Assembly (NCBI GenBank): GCA_900544675.1
Contig: UQVZ01000045.1
Location: forward strand, 1 to 24,788
Length of the DNA stretch: 24,788 nucleotides
Direction of reading: 5' to 3'
Source of the DNA: an uncultured Bacteroides sp.
Lineage (GTDB): Bacteria > Bacteroidota > Bacteroidia > Bacteroidales > Bacteroidaceae
Shown here: piece after piece, positions 1 through 6,958 of the stretch
Position numbering within the stretch: the stretch's first letter is position 1
Layout: the number at the start of each line of letters is the position of its first letter
Translations under genes and position numbers: made by a program
Notes under the pieces: generated by a model
The model's input: only the letters and a program-made list of their open reading frames with translations
The model's database searches: none
Told to the model about the DNA's origin: nothing

Positions 1-54
1 GATGGTCAAACTTGCTGCGATAAGAATGCTGCTAAATAAAATTTAAACAGGCTC
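1..54 (+). mobile_element. Right end of an insertion sequence (IS5-like), cut by window edge
   Basis: The segment ends in AATTTAAACAGGCTC, which is the inverse of the GAGCCTGTTTAAA end of the small palindromic element at 13324-13494. The two right ends share 18 identical bases (38-55 here, 13478-13495 there). A short open frame ends inside this terminal repeat, as is common in compact insertion sequences. The following bases TTA could be a TNA-type target duplication, but the left end of the element lies outside the window, so this cannot be tested. The family assignment rests on a 14-residue peptide and is tentative. Confidence 0.6.
2..46 (+). CDS. Transposase C-terminus (partial, 5' end outside window)
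   Basis: Fourteen codons followed by TAA read MVKLAAIRMLLNKI. The pattern of alternating hydrophobic residues ending in an R-M-L-L-x-K/R-I/L tail resembles the C-terminal helix of IS5-family DDE transposases, and the stop codon falls within the terminal inverted repeat. The first Met is internal to a frame that enters from the left edge, not a start codon. The alternative frame 1 peptide, which stops at 37-39, looks less protein-like. The evidence is short, so this is a plausible rather than firm call. Confidence 0.45.
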   Translation: MVKLAAIRMLLNKI

Positions 55-66
55 TTAATGGAGTCG

Positions 67-96
67 CAAATATAGTGTTTTTTAGCAATCGCCCAA
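67..96 (-). promoter_or_regulatory. Orphan Bacteroides-type promoter facing the IS
   Basis: On the minus strand a TATATTTG -7 element (74 to 67) lies 18 bp downstream of TTGG (96 to 93), close to the TTTG-N19-TAnnTTTG consensus. It points left, into the insertion sequence, and no gene of its own lies between it and the element. It may be the promoter of a gene separated from it by the insertion. Confidence 0.4.
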
Positions 97-110
97 TATT
101 ATTCATTCTA

Positions 111-156
111 AAAAGAAGCACCGCCCCCGGCAATCAGCAGGAACGGTGCTTCTTTT
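111..156 (-). terminator. Rho-independent terminator of the DUF6261-like gene
   Basis: A perfect 13-bp stem (AAAAGAAGCACCG at 111-123 with CGGTGCTTCTTTT at 144-156) encloses a 20-base loop. It sits 26 bp beyond the stop codon of the minus-strand gene at 182. Read on the minus strand the stem ends in a U-run. The A/T flanks are symmetric, so it could also act on plus-strand transcripts. Confidence 0.8.
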
Positions 157-181
157 CTGTCGGGCCTTGCGGCGCGGACGG

Positions 182-907
182 TTATTCCTCTTCTTTCTTC
201 GCGCGGGTGGTGCGTGCTTTCAGAATCGCCTTCTGGCGGTCAATCATCGCGTTCACGTGGTCGATGAACGTGGCATATTTGGCTTCGCCTTCGATGATGG
301 CAAGTGCGTTCACCGTGTCTGCCAGCGAGCGGTAGGCGGCATCGGTGGCGGTGCGGGTTTCCTTCACAACGCCCACCTGGCGGGCGGCTTCCTGTTCGGT
401 GCGCTCGGCGGCAGCGGCAAGGAAGGCGTTTTCTTTCGATTCCAAATCGTCTATCCACACGTCGAGGGCAAGGGCGGTGCGCTTGGCGGCATCGAGCAGG
501 GAAAGGTCTTGCAGCAGGTTGTGCAGCACGCCGCTCTCTTCGGTCTGCGCCAGCGAGGTCGGGTCGCCGTACTTGTCGAAAAGGCTTTTCGCTTCGGCGG
601 CATTGGCAGCCACGTCGGCAGACGGGTGGGAGCACATCGCTTTCACATAGGCATTCGTGCCGCGCCAGGCAGCGTCGCGCGCTTCGTCGGCAGCAGTGGC
701 CGTGGCGGTGGCGGGTTTGGAGGCCGAGGCTTTCAGGGCATCGTCGAACGTGGTGTAGGCGTTGGCAAAGTCGGTCATCGCATTGTACAGCGGCGTGGCT
801 TCTCCTGCCTCGGGCAGGTTTGCCATCTCAGATTGGATAAGTTTGTGGAACCCGAAATCCTCCTCCGTGCGGAGTTGTTTTACATTGAGTGTCTGAATCT
901 TTTTCAT
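182..907 (-). CDS. DUF6261-like protein, function unknown
   Basis: This encodes 241 residues beginning MKKIQTLNVKQLRTEEDFGF. The sequence is rich in Ala, Glu, Asp and Thr and is predicted almost all-helical. It has no signal peptide or membrane segment and ends in a charged tail (RAKKEEE). The N-terminal pattern (short strand, then LRxEEDFGFH) and the helical Ala-rich body match my recollection of the Bacteroidales DUF6261 family; this is recognition by eye, not a database hit. GC content is clearly higher than in the restriction-modification genes next door. The promoter is close to consensus and a strong terminator follows, so the gene is probably monocistronic and well expressed. The family has no established function that I know of. 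Confidence 0.75.
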   Translation of the reverse strand: MKKIQTLNVKQLRTEEDFGFHKLIQSEMANLPEAGEATPLYNAMTDFANAYTTFDDALKASASKPATATATAADEARDAAWRGTNAYVKAMCSHPSADVAANAAEAKSLFDKYGDPTSLAQTEESGVLHNLLQDLSLLDAAKRTALALDVWIDDLESKENAFLAAAAERTEQEAARQVGVVKETRTATDAAYRSLADTVNALAIIEGEAKYATFIDHVNAMIDRQKAILKARTTRAKKEEE

Positions 908-930
908 AATAAAAAATAATTAAGTTTCCA

Positions 931-961
931 CAAAGATAGAGATTTGGTCTGGATATGCAAA
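931..961 (-). promoter_or_regulatory. Promoter of the DUF6261-like gene
   Basis: On the minus strand TTTG (961 to 958) is followed after exactly 19 bp by TATCTTTG (938 to 931). This is a full match to the Bacteroides sigma-ABfr consensus. It leaves a leader of roughly 15-20 bases before the ATG at 907, with an A/T-rich ribosome-binding region and no clear Shine-Dalgarno motif, which is normal in this phylum. Confidence 0.8.
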
Positions 962-977
962 AAAGACAGATAGAAAT

Positions 978-1019
978 GCGGGGACAGTACTAATTCTGCT
1001 CCGGAAGCACTGTCCCCGC
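978..1019. repeat. 14-bp inverted repeat at the edge of the tandem array
   Basis: GCGGGGACAGTACT (978-991) pairs with AGCACTGTCCCCGC (1006-1019) with one G:U-type mismatch around a 14-base loop. The right arm is the start of the first 41-bp repeat unit, so the array begins with an inverted partial unit. There is no U-run on either side, so a terminator role is unlikely. Confidence 0.7.
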
Positions 1020-1145
1020 CGGGGACAACGCTAAAAAACTTCTGGAAGCACTGTCCCCGCTGGGGACAACGCCAAAAAACTTCTGGAAGCACTGTCCCCG
1101 CTGGGGACAACGCTAAAAAACTTCTGGAAGCACTGTCCCCGCTGG
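1003..1145. repeat. 41-bp tandem repeat array, 3.5 copies
   Basis: Units begin at 1003, 1044, 1085 and 1126, an exact 41-bp period; the last copy stops after 20 bases. Each complete unit contains the hairpin GTCCCCGCYGGGGAC, followed by an A-run (CTAAAAAACTTCT or CCAAAAAACTTCT). Copies differ by only one or two bases, so the array is recent or kept uniform. It lies between two divergent promoters, those of the DUF6261-like gene and vsr. Because 41 is not a multiple of three, the minus-strand open frames across it are not coding. No spacer-like unique sequence occurs, so it is not a CRISPR array. Confidence 0.9.
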
Positions 1146-1181
1146 TTCTTCCTTGACATATTCAGATTTGCAAAAGATAAA

Positions 1182-1212
1182 TTGAGATATTTATCGAAAT
1201 GTGGTAATTTTG
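1182..1212 (+). promoter_or_regulatory. Promoter of vsr
   Basis: TTGA (1182-1185) is followed after 19 bp by TAATTTTG (1205-1212), a match to the TAnnTTTG -7 element with near-consensus spacing. Transcription would begin around 1219, a few bases before the ATG at 1232, which supports that ATG over the TTG at 1223. Confidence 0.6.
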
Positions 1213-1231
1213 TGACAAAATATTGTCGGAT

Positions 1232-1759
1232 ATGGATATTTGGGATAAAGAGAAACGCTCCGCTGTTATGGCGAAAATCCGCAGCAAGGACACGAAGCCG
1301 GAATTGCTGGTGCGTCGCTATTTGTATCACCGGGGATACCGTTACCGCAAAAACGTGAAGGGTTTGCCAGGCACGCCGGACATTGTGCTCCGCAAATACG
1401 GGGTAGTGATATTCGTGCACGGGTGTTTCTGGCATGGGCACGAGGTGGATAAACATATTCCAACCGCCAATCATGATTATTGGGAAAAGAAGATTATGCG
1501 AAACAAAGAACGGGATGCAAAAAACAAACAGGCGTTGTTGCAATTAGGATGGACGGTTATCACCGTCTGGGAATGCCAACTGAAACCTACGGTACGAGAA
1601 AACACATTGCTGGAATTGGAGTACGTCATCAACCATTCTTATTTAGAACGGCTAAGAAAGAAAAATGTGAAACCGTACCGGTTGGAAGAAAACACAAACT
1701 CCCTCGGAGTGGCGGCAGAGGGAGCTGTGGAATATGGAAGAAATATTGAAAAGACTTAA
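1232..1759 (+). CDS. vsr: Very short patch repair endonuclease (Vsr)
   Basis: Vsr nicks DNA 5' of the T in T:G mismatches left when 5-methylcytosine deaminates; such genes usually accompany a C5-cytosine methyltransferase, as here. The 175-residue product shows the family signature in order: RSxVMxxIRSKDTKPE near the N-terminus, GTPDI with the catalytic Asp (about residue 50), VHGCFWHGH (His63, Cys65, Trp67, His68, His70), the RNxERD helix, and VWECQLK with Cys115. The ATG at 1232 is chosen because family members start just before this region and because of the promoter position; a TTG at 1223 would add three residues. The Cys expected shortly after HGCFWHGH, a zinc ligand in the E. coli enzyme, is replaced by EVDKH. 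The 3' end shares TTAA with the convergent methyltransferase stop codon. Confidence 0.93.
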   Translation: MDIWDKEKRSAVMAKIRSKDTKPELLVRRYLYHRGYRYRKNVKGLPGTPDIVLRKYGVVIFVHGCFWHGHEVDKHIPTANHDYWEKKIMRNKERDAKNKQALLQLGWTVITVWECQLKPTVRENTLLELEYVINHSYLERLRKKNVKPYRLEENTNSLGVAAEGAVEYGRNIEKT

Positions 1760-2670
1760 ATGCCATTTGTTTCCATATATTGTTTAATAGCCATAGCTAC
1801 ATAACGCCCCAAATTCACAGGAACGGCATTACCTATCATTTGTTCTATTTCCGTTTTAGAACCCAAGAACTGAAATGTCTTGGGAAAAGTCTGAATATAG
1901 CTACGTTCTATCGTTGTCAAAGGACGTACTCCTTCTATGGACTTAACAGGATCATTGTGTTTTATCTGATAACCCTGAGGAATAGGGCGATTTACACCTC
2001 TGATTGTTGGACTTGGCTCATATATACTGAATATGCCACGACGGGCGTAACTACGTGGATGACGATAATAAAATTCGATTCCTAAACTATTTCCAAGATA
2101 ATCGGCAACTGTCATTGGGCGTTTTGCCAAATTGTCAATTAAAATATGATTCATAAATCCATCTTCTTCACCCAACGCGCCTATTAGAATAAATCTTTTC
2201 CGTTTTTGCGGCACACCGCATAGGCTAGCATCTAAAACCATTTGACTCATTCCATAACCTGCTTGCTTGAATATAGCTTTAGCTTGTTGTAATTTATCCG
2301 TTTTTAGAATTCTTTCCACATTTTCCATGACAAACCATCGAGGACGTATTTTGTCGATAATATTGGAATAACAAACAGTCAAATCACCACGCCCGTTGTT
2401 TTCATCACGTTTGCCTGCGGACGAAAAATCTTGGCAAGGCGGTCCGCCGATTATCATATCCGGTTTGTCTTGACTGATGATTCTTACGCTATGTTCTATA
2501 TCTTTTAAGTCAAGCATAACTGCTTTATGCTTAAAATTAAGACGATATGTTTCTAATGCCACTTTCCAATTATCATAAGCGGCAACAATATTGAATCCAG
2601 CCATTATAAATCCTAAGCTTAAACCTCCGCATCCGGAAAACAAATCTACGACTTTCATTTCTCTTAACAT
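1756..2670 (-). CDS. DNA (cytosine-5-)-methyltransferase, type II R-M
   Basis: This 304-residue protein methylates cytosine C5 in a specific site, protecting it from the partner nuclease. Visible motifs are: I, DLFSGCGGLSLGF (AdoMet binding, about residues 9-21); IV, GGPPCQDFS with the catalytic Cys79; VI, ENV at 117-119; VIII, QKRKRF at 155-160; and IX/X, IGNAVPVNLGRYVA near residue 285. The target-recognition region is the stretch of about 100 residues before motif IX. The start overlaps the upstream endonuclease stop codon in TAATG, so the two are translationally coupled. MKVVDLF at the fifth codon is an alternative start. The 3' end is convergent with vsr, sharing the palindromic TTAA. 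Base composition is lower in GC than the flanking genes, consistent with acquisition as a cassette. The exact recognition site cannot be read from the sequence. Confidence 0.94.
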   Translation of the reverse strand: MLREMKVVDLFSGCGGLSLGFIMAGFNIVAAYDNWKVALETYRLNFKHKAVMLDLKDIEHSVRIISQDKPDMIIGGPPCQDFSSAGKRDENNGRGDLTVCYSNIIDKIRPRWFVMENVERILKTDKLQQAKAIFKQAGYGMSQMVLDASLCGVPQKRKRFILIGALGEEDGFMNHILIDNLAKRPMTVADYLGNSLGIEFYYRHPRSYARRGIFSIYEPSPTIRGVNRPIPQGYQIKHNDPVKSIEGVRPLTTIERSYIQTFPKTFQFLGSKTEIEQMIGNAVPVNLGRYVAMAIKQYMETNGI

Positions 2671-3737
2671 TAAAATAGATCAGGAGAGTTTACAATTATA
2701 GCGTCAAAACGGCGTTCGGGACTTAACAGATTTTGCCCACCGCCAAGTATGATATTTTTGATTTCATCTTTCCGTATACGTGGTTTGCTCAATTCCGGAC
2801 ATCGCAACAGAGGATAAGACACTTGTCCGCTTATGGCAAATGCCTTATCGTTCTTAGTACCATACGATAGGTCGTTTATTGTGTTATCATAATCAAAATG
2901 CTCATAAACGTAAAAGTCGAACAGCATCTTGTAAATCCAAATAATGCTTCTGTTGGCACGCGCTATTTTGGTTATTTCCCTTTCGCCTTGTGTGCACATA
3001 TGTATAGCGGCCAAATTAGACCAGACGAATACGTCTAGGCAATTCTCCGCCAACTGAGGCTTTCGACCATTTGTTTTCCAAATAGGCTGAATCATTAAAG
3101 GTTCTTGATAAGCATGCATGTCCTTGGCTACGTTTTCTATAGCGGAAAGAATCTCTGGATAAAAAGGTATGACCTCGTCCGCCACGTCCCAATGTTTTAT
3201 TTTAGGAAAGTTGCCCAATAGTTTCTTTAACTTGTCGCGTCCCTTTTTGGTGTCGTAATGACGACAAATGCTGCAAGCCAAGTAGCAGATGGTGCTTGGT
3301 CGCACAACTATTTCGCAGCTATAATGGTCTTCGTCTAACGTGTCGGTAGTGCTGTCAGGTAAAGCGGTCAATTTTATTTCCAGCCCTTTAATTGCCTGTT
3401 CTGTATAATAATCAGTCAAAACCAAGTCGATGTGTTCGCGTTTTCCTGTATAAAACTTTTCGTATGGCACGTAATTCGTTTCAAAGTTGTAATATAGATT
3501 ATCATCCAAAGGGTCGATGCCGAATAGTTCCTTTCCACTGATATATTTGTGTATGACTTCATTATTTTTATCGATGCATAGGTACACTGGCTCGATGCTT
3601 CTATAAGACATATATGCAACTAAAGAAGCTGGAAAAGAACTATTGAATTGATTCTTACCCCAAAACTTTTCTTGCGTATAGTCCCGGCTCGCATGTTTTT
3701 GGCCAAAAAGTCCGGGTTGTATATGTTGCTGCTTCAT
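2670..3737 (-). CDS. HindVP-type type II restriction endonuclease
   Basis: This 355-residue protein matches, by eye, the HindVP family of restriction enzymes. The characteristic block GLEIKLTALPDS is followed by CEIVVRPSTICYLACS. Together with the preceding HIDLVLTD segment it gives a PD-(D/E)xK-type arrangement (Asp about residue 103, ExK about 120-122). The conserved N-terminal pieces QPGLFG and SFPASLVAYM are also present. Members characterised in the literature cleave GRCGYC, but specificity here is only an inference. The start is set at 3737 (MKQQHIQPGLFG) because the -7 element lies at 3768-3775, so an upstream start at 3770 would not be transcribed. It is first in a two-gene operon with the methyltransferase. 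Nuclease before methyltransferase is not the usual safe order; I see no controller gene. Confidence 0.88.
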   Translation of the reverse strand: MKQQHIQPGLFGQKHASRDYTQEKFWGKNQFNSSFPASLVAYMSYRSIEPVYLCIDKNNEVIHKYISGKELFGIDPLDDNLYYNFETNYVPYEKFYTGKREHIDLVLTDYYTEQAIKGLEIKLTALPDSTTDTLDEDHYSCEIVVRPSTICYLACSICRHYDTKKGRDKLKKLLGNFPKIKHWDVADEVIPFYPEILSAIENVAKDMHAYQEPLMIQPIWKTNGRKPQLAENCLDVFVWSNLAAIHMCTQGEREITKIARANRSIIWIYKMLFDFYVYEHFDYDNTINDLSYGTKNDKAFAISGQVSYPLLRCPELSKPRIRKDEIKNIILGGGQNLLSPERRFDAIIVNSPDLF

Positions 3738-3767
3738 ATAATAGAATCTTTGAATTATAACAAGTTG

Positions 3768-3775
3768 CAAAGATA
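3768..3775 (-). promoter_or_regulatory. -7 element of the restriction-modification operon
   Basis: TATCTTTG on the minus strand matches the TAnnTTTG consensus. I find no good TTTG at the expected upstream distance; the region is simply A/T-rich. The predicted transcription start near 3761 fits the ATG at 3737 with a leader of about 24 bases. Confidence 0.55.
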
Positions 3776-4094
3776 CTATTTATTCTTTAAAAATCATATC
3801 AATAAGTTGGTGCAATAATCAAAAATAAGAGGTCGATAACCTTTTACTAAATCGCATAGATAGTTCGCATTCTCTATAAGTCATTCGGTAGACTTTATTC
3901 ATCACTAGCAACTTGTGAATAGTTACTGTAAGCAAACACTAACTTGTTTGCAGAAATACCTTTAGCATTAAATTATATCTATGTATTATATTACATGTCA
4001 TACTCCTTTTCCCAATTCATACGCTTATTGCATAAAACTTTTTAGGTTGTATGATTGATGTCTCATAAAAATGTCTTTTAGTGATTTTCTTCAT
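3776..4094. other. AT-rich intergenic gap, nothing recognised
   Basis: About 320 bases without a convincing gene. The only structure noted is a small 7-bp hairpin, GCAAACA with TGTTTGC, at 3932-3951, without a U-run. No terminator for the reductase gene ending at 4095 could be identified. The A/T richness matches the restriction-modification cassette, so the boundary of the presumed island probably lies at the right end of this gap. Confidence 0.6.
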
Positions 4095-5048
4095 TCAGTC
4101 CTTCATCGGCGTATTCAGATAGACCTTCGCCTTCTCGCCCAAAGGCATATTGAAGAAACGTTCTTCCTTGTTGAGCGAACGCATCTGCGCCATCTCCTCG
4201 TCGGTCAGGGCAAAGTCGAAGATTTGGATGTTCTCTTTGATGTAGTCGGGATTCGACGCGCCGGGAATGACGGAGAAACCCTCCTGGATGTGCCAGCGCA
4301 GGATGATTTGGGCAGGCGTCTTGCCGTGCGCCTCGGCTATCTGGCGAATGACCGGGTCTTTGAAGAGAGCGCCATTGGACATCGCGCCGCCCAGCGGAAA
4401 CCAACATTCCACCTGGATGCCTTCCTTGGCTGCCTTCTTGCGCATCTCCACGCGCTGGGCGTAGGGGTGGCATTCTATCTGGAGCACGGCGGGCTTGATG
4501 GTGGCTGCCGCCATAATCTCGTCCCACACCTCATCGCTGGCGTCGAAGTTGCTGATGCCCAAGGCACGTACCTTGCCTAGTCGGACGGCCTTCTCCATAT
4601 CTTTCCACGCCCCGACGAAATCGCCCACGGGCTGATGGACGTAGAGCAGGTCGATATAGTCCAGTTGCATCCGTTCCAGCATCTTGTCGATGGCCTCCAG
4701 CGTCTTGCCCTCGCCGTATTCCGTCGGCCAGAGCTTACTGGTAATCCAGATTTCCTCGCGGGGGATGCCGCTTTCCTTCACGGCACGTCCCACACCGCGT
4801 TCGTCGTTATAGGCGTGTGCCGTGTCGATGTGGCGGTAGCCTGCCTTCAGTGCGGTGAGGCACGACTGTTCGCATACCTCGTCAGATGGTTGCAGGAAGG
4901 TTCCCAGTCCGAAGCGGGGCATCTCCACATCATTGTTCAACTTGACCACGGGCACGCCGGCGGTGGTCGTTTTCTCTTGTGCGCTCATAGCGCCTGCGCA
5001 ACCCAGCATCAGGGCTGCGGAAAGGAGGAGTTTCTTCAGGGTATTCAT
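4095..5048 (-). CDS. Exported aldo/keto reductase
   Basis: This 317-residue AKR-superfamily oxidoreductase would reduce aldehydes or ketones with NAD(P)H. The catalytic tetrad is complete: Asp75 and Tyr80 in DTAHAY, Lys105 in SKLW, His138 in VHQP. The cofactor-side patterns ALGISNF and IPGASN are present. Unusually for this mostly cytosolic family, it begins with a signal peptide, MNTLKKLLLSAALMLGCAGA, with a possible cleavage at MSA/QE; Cys17 could alternatively be a weak lipobox. It is last in a three-gene operon with 25 bp between it and the hydrolase upstream. A similar exported layout is known for some Bacteroidales AKRs by annotation, but the periplasmic cofactor question is open. Substrate unknown. 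Confidence 0.88.
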   Translation of the reverse strand: MNTLKKLLLSAALMLGCAGAMSAQEKTTTAGVPVVKLNNDVEMPRFGLGTFLQPSDEVCEQSCLTALKAGYRHIDTAHAYNDERGVGRAVKESGIPREEIWITSKLWPTEYGEGKTLEAIDKMLERMQLDYIDLLYVHQPVGDFVGAWKDMEKAVRLGKVRALGISNFDASDEVWDEIMAAATIKPAVLQIECHPYAQRVEMRKKAAKEGIQVECWFPLGGAMSNGALFKDPVIRQIAEAHGKTPAQIILRWHIQEGFSVIPGASNPDYIKENIQIFDFALTDEEMAQMRSLNKEERFFNMPLGEKAKVYLNTPMKD

Positions 5049-5073
5049 ACTTATTCTTTTTTTAAGTTATCAT

Positions 5074-6003
5074 TCAATGGGACATTACCTGCATCAGGAA
5101 GCTGTCGAACCACGTCGTCCATTCTCCCCGAACGCCGAAACCGTGCGGCCAGCCGTCGAGCACGTGTTCTTCCACCTGCACACCGGCTTCACGGGCGGCG
5201 TTGGCATTCTGGATAAACTGGCGGTAGAACGGATCTTCCGTGCCGTAGGTATAAAAGGTAGGGGGAATGTCGCCTGCCCGCAAGTCGTCCACGTTGTTGT
5301 TCGATACGCTCAGCCGTCCGTAGAACGAATATATCATACCGATGGCGCATACGTCCGCCGATACCTGGTCGAGTTCGTCGGGCATATAGTTGCTATCCAA
5401 CGTCGTACCATTCACCAGTCCGTCGAAGTGCAAGGCTTCATCCCCGCAAAGGATGCCGCCTGCCGAGAAGCCTACCGAAGCAATGCGGTCGGGGTCGATG
5501 CCATAATCAGCGGCGTGGCTCCGGACGTAACGGATGGCACGCGCCAAGTCCAGGCTGCCTTCTTCCATCGTATAGGGACGGACGCGATAGTTTACCACGA
5601 AGCTCTGATAACCCAGTTCAGCCAACCGCTCTGCCACGGGCTCGCCCTCGTTCGGACTGCGGAACATAAAGGCACCGCCGGGACATACCATCACAGCTCC
5701 TTTCACCTCCACCCCTTTGGGTACGGGATACCATATCATATTGGGACGGAAATCCGGGTCATCCTGATAGTTGCCGTTGTTGGCGGTATAGTTGGTTTCA
5801 GTCGGCATATTGCCTTCCGGCCACAGGTAGGTCTGACGCTGGATTTCATCCTCGCTGCCTTCCTCGCTATCGCTGTTTTCCTCGTCTTCGGCTGGCGTAT
5901 CAATGGTCGGTTCGGGCATCCGGGTTTCTTCGTCAGATTGGTCGCAAGCGGTTGCCACATTGACGGCAAGCAGCAGATACATAAGTTGGCATATCATCTT
6001 CAT
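5074..6003 (-). CDS. Exported alpha/beta hydrolase (esterase-like lipoprotein)
   Basis: The 309-residue product starts MKMICQLMYLLLAVNVATAC, a signal peptide ending at a probable lipobox Cys20. This is followed by DQSDEE and a long acidic stretch (DEENSDSEEGSEDE), resembling the acidic lipoprotein export signal of Bacteroidetes surface lipoproteins. The catalytic core has CPGGAF (oxyanion loop), GFSAGG with the nucleophile Ser180, an Asp in YGTEDPF, and His in WPHGFG. This arrangement fits acetyl/feruloyl esterase-like hydrolases of the dienelactone/BD-FAE type. An upstream start at 6042 would overlap the preceding reductase and hide the signal peptide, so ATG 6003 is chosen; it lies 8 bp after the upstream stop codon. 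The substrate is unknown; a carbohydrate ester is a reasonable guess. Confidence 0.86.
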   Translation of the reverse strand: MKMICQLMYLLLAVNVATACDQSDEETRMPEPTIDTPAEDEENSDSEEGSEDEIQRQTYLWPEGNMPTETNYTANNGNYQDDPDFRPNMIWYPVPKGVEVKGAVMVCPGGAFMFRSPNEGEPVAERLAELGYQSFVVNYRVRPYTMEEGSLDLARAIRYVRSHAADYGIDPDRIASVGFSAGGILCGDEALHFDGLVNGTTLDSNYMPDELDQVSADVCAIGMIYSFYGRLSVSNNNVDDLRAGDIPPTFYTYGTEDPFYRQFIQNANAAREAGVQVEEHVLDGWPHGFGVRGEWTTWFDSFLMQVMSH

Positions 6004-6011
6004 CTTATTTA

Positions 6012-6860
6012 TTATTTGCTCTTTCCATAATCGCAAAGCCATTTCACCGTCTGCGGGTCGTAGTGCGAGAAGAACAGGCTGTGCCCCAGGTCCAACTGAC
6101 GGATGGCCTGCATATCCTCGTCGCTCAGCGTGAAGTCGAACACTTGGAAGTTCTGCTCCATACGCTCCTTGCGCACGGACTTCGGAATGACGATGACGCC
6201 GCGCTGGATGAGGTAACGCAGGGCGGTCTGTGCCGCACTCTTGTGGTACTTGGCACCGACGGCTATCAAGGTCTCGTTGCTGAAGAAGTTGTTGCGCCCC
6301 TCAGCGAACGGTCCCCACGCCATAATGTGCGTGCCGTATTGCTGCATAATCTTTTGCGCCTCTATCTGCTGGTTGAAGACGTGCGTCTCCACCTGGTTCA
6401 CCATCGGCGGTATCTCGCTGAACTCGGCCAGGTCGATGAAACGGTCGGGATAGAAGTTGGACACACCGATGGCACGCAACTTGCCTGCCCGGTAGGCTTC
6501 CTCCATCGCCCGCCACGTGCCGTAGTAGTCGTTGAAAGGCTGGTGGATGAGCAGCAGGTCGATGTAGTCGGTCTGCAACTTGCGTAGGGATGCGTCGATG
6601 GACGCCTTGGCACGCTCGTATCCGGCATTGGAAATCCACACCTTGGTCACGATAAACAGCTCCTCGCGGGGCACACCGCAGTTCCGGATGGCATTGCCCA
6701 CGTTCTGTTCGTTGCCATACGCCTGTGCCGTGTCAATCATCCGATAACCTACGCTGATGGCATCCCTTACGCACCGTTCACATTCCGACGGTGAAACCTG
6801 ATACACTCCATAACCCAAAACCGGCATTTCCACGCCGTTGCTTAATTTTACTTTTTCCAT
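6012..6860 (-). CDS. Aldo/keto reductase, cytosolic (AKR5-like)
   Basis: This 282-residue NAD(P)H-dependent reductase resembles the 2,5-diketo-D-gluconate reductase branch. The tetrad is Asp43 and Tyr48 (DTAQAY), Lys73 (TKVW) and His106 (IHQPF); AIGVSNF and VIPKSVRKERMEQN (the phosphate-binding loop favouring NADPH) are clear. There is no signal peptide, unlike the paralogue at 4095-5048. It is first in the operon AKR - hydrolase - AKR, with its own promoter -7 element at 6891-6898 and a regulatory repeat upstream. The substrate cannot be told from sequence; the pairing with esterase-like hydrolases suggests an acylated or carbonyl-bearing small molecule. Confidence 0.92.
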   Translation of the reverse strand: MEKVKLSNGVEMPVLGYGVYQVSPSECERCVRDAISVGYRMIDTAQAYGNEQNVGNAIRNCGVPREELFIVTKVWISNAGYERAKASIDASLRKLQTDYIDLLLIHQPFNDYYGTWRAMEEAYRAGKLRAIGVSNFYPDRFIDLAEFSEIPPMVNQVETHVFNQQIEAQKIMQQYGTHIMAWGPFAEGRNNFFSNETLIAVGAKYHKSAAQTALRYLIQRGVIVIPKSVRKERMEQNFQVFDFTLSDEDMQAIRQLDLGHSLFFSHYDPQTVKWLCDYGKSK

Positions 6861-6890
6861 ATCTTTAATTTGTTAGTTAATTCTTTATTG

Positions 6891-6898
6891 CAAAGTTA
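6891..6898 (-). promoter_or_regulatory. -7 element of the AKR-hydrolase-AKR operon
   Basis: TAACTTTG on the minus strand, about 31 bp before the ATG at 6860. No good TTTG -33 box lies upstream, which often goes with activator-dependent promoters. The repeat at 6921-6946 begins 22 bp upstream. Confidence 0.6.
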
Positions 6899-6920
6899 CG
6901 CGGATGAAGCTTTTCCGTCC

Positions 6921-6946
6921 ATACACAGATTACGGATTGCAGCACC
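6921..6946. promoter_or_regulatory. Duplicated 26-bp upstream element, copy 1
   Basis: This element starts ATACACAGATTAC and ends AGCACC (plus-strand reading). It matches 7984-8009 at 23 of 26 positions, and in both places there are exactly 22 bp between it and the -7 box. The position just upstream of a -33-poor promoter suggests an activator-binding site shared by both transcription units. Confidence 0.5.
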
Positions 6947-6958
6947 CATTTTACGGAA

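Noticed and set aside
146..919. 257-codon plus-strand open frame opposite the DUF6261-like gene
   Set aside because: Gly/Arg-rich low-complexity translation caused by the high GC of the opposite gene; the minus strand has a consensus promoter and terminator.
1003..1145. CRISPR-like array
   Set aside because: Units are contiguous with no unique spacers and no cas genes are nearby. The same holds for the 22-bp array at 24645-24710.
904..1543. Minus-strand open frames across the 41-bp repeats
   Set aside because: The peptide repeats only reflect the DNA repeats, the unit length is not a multiple of three, and one frame runs antisense to vsr.
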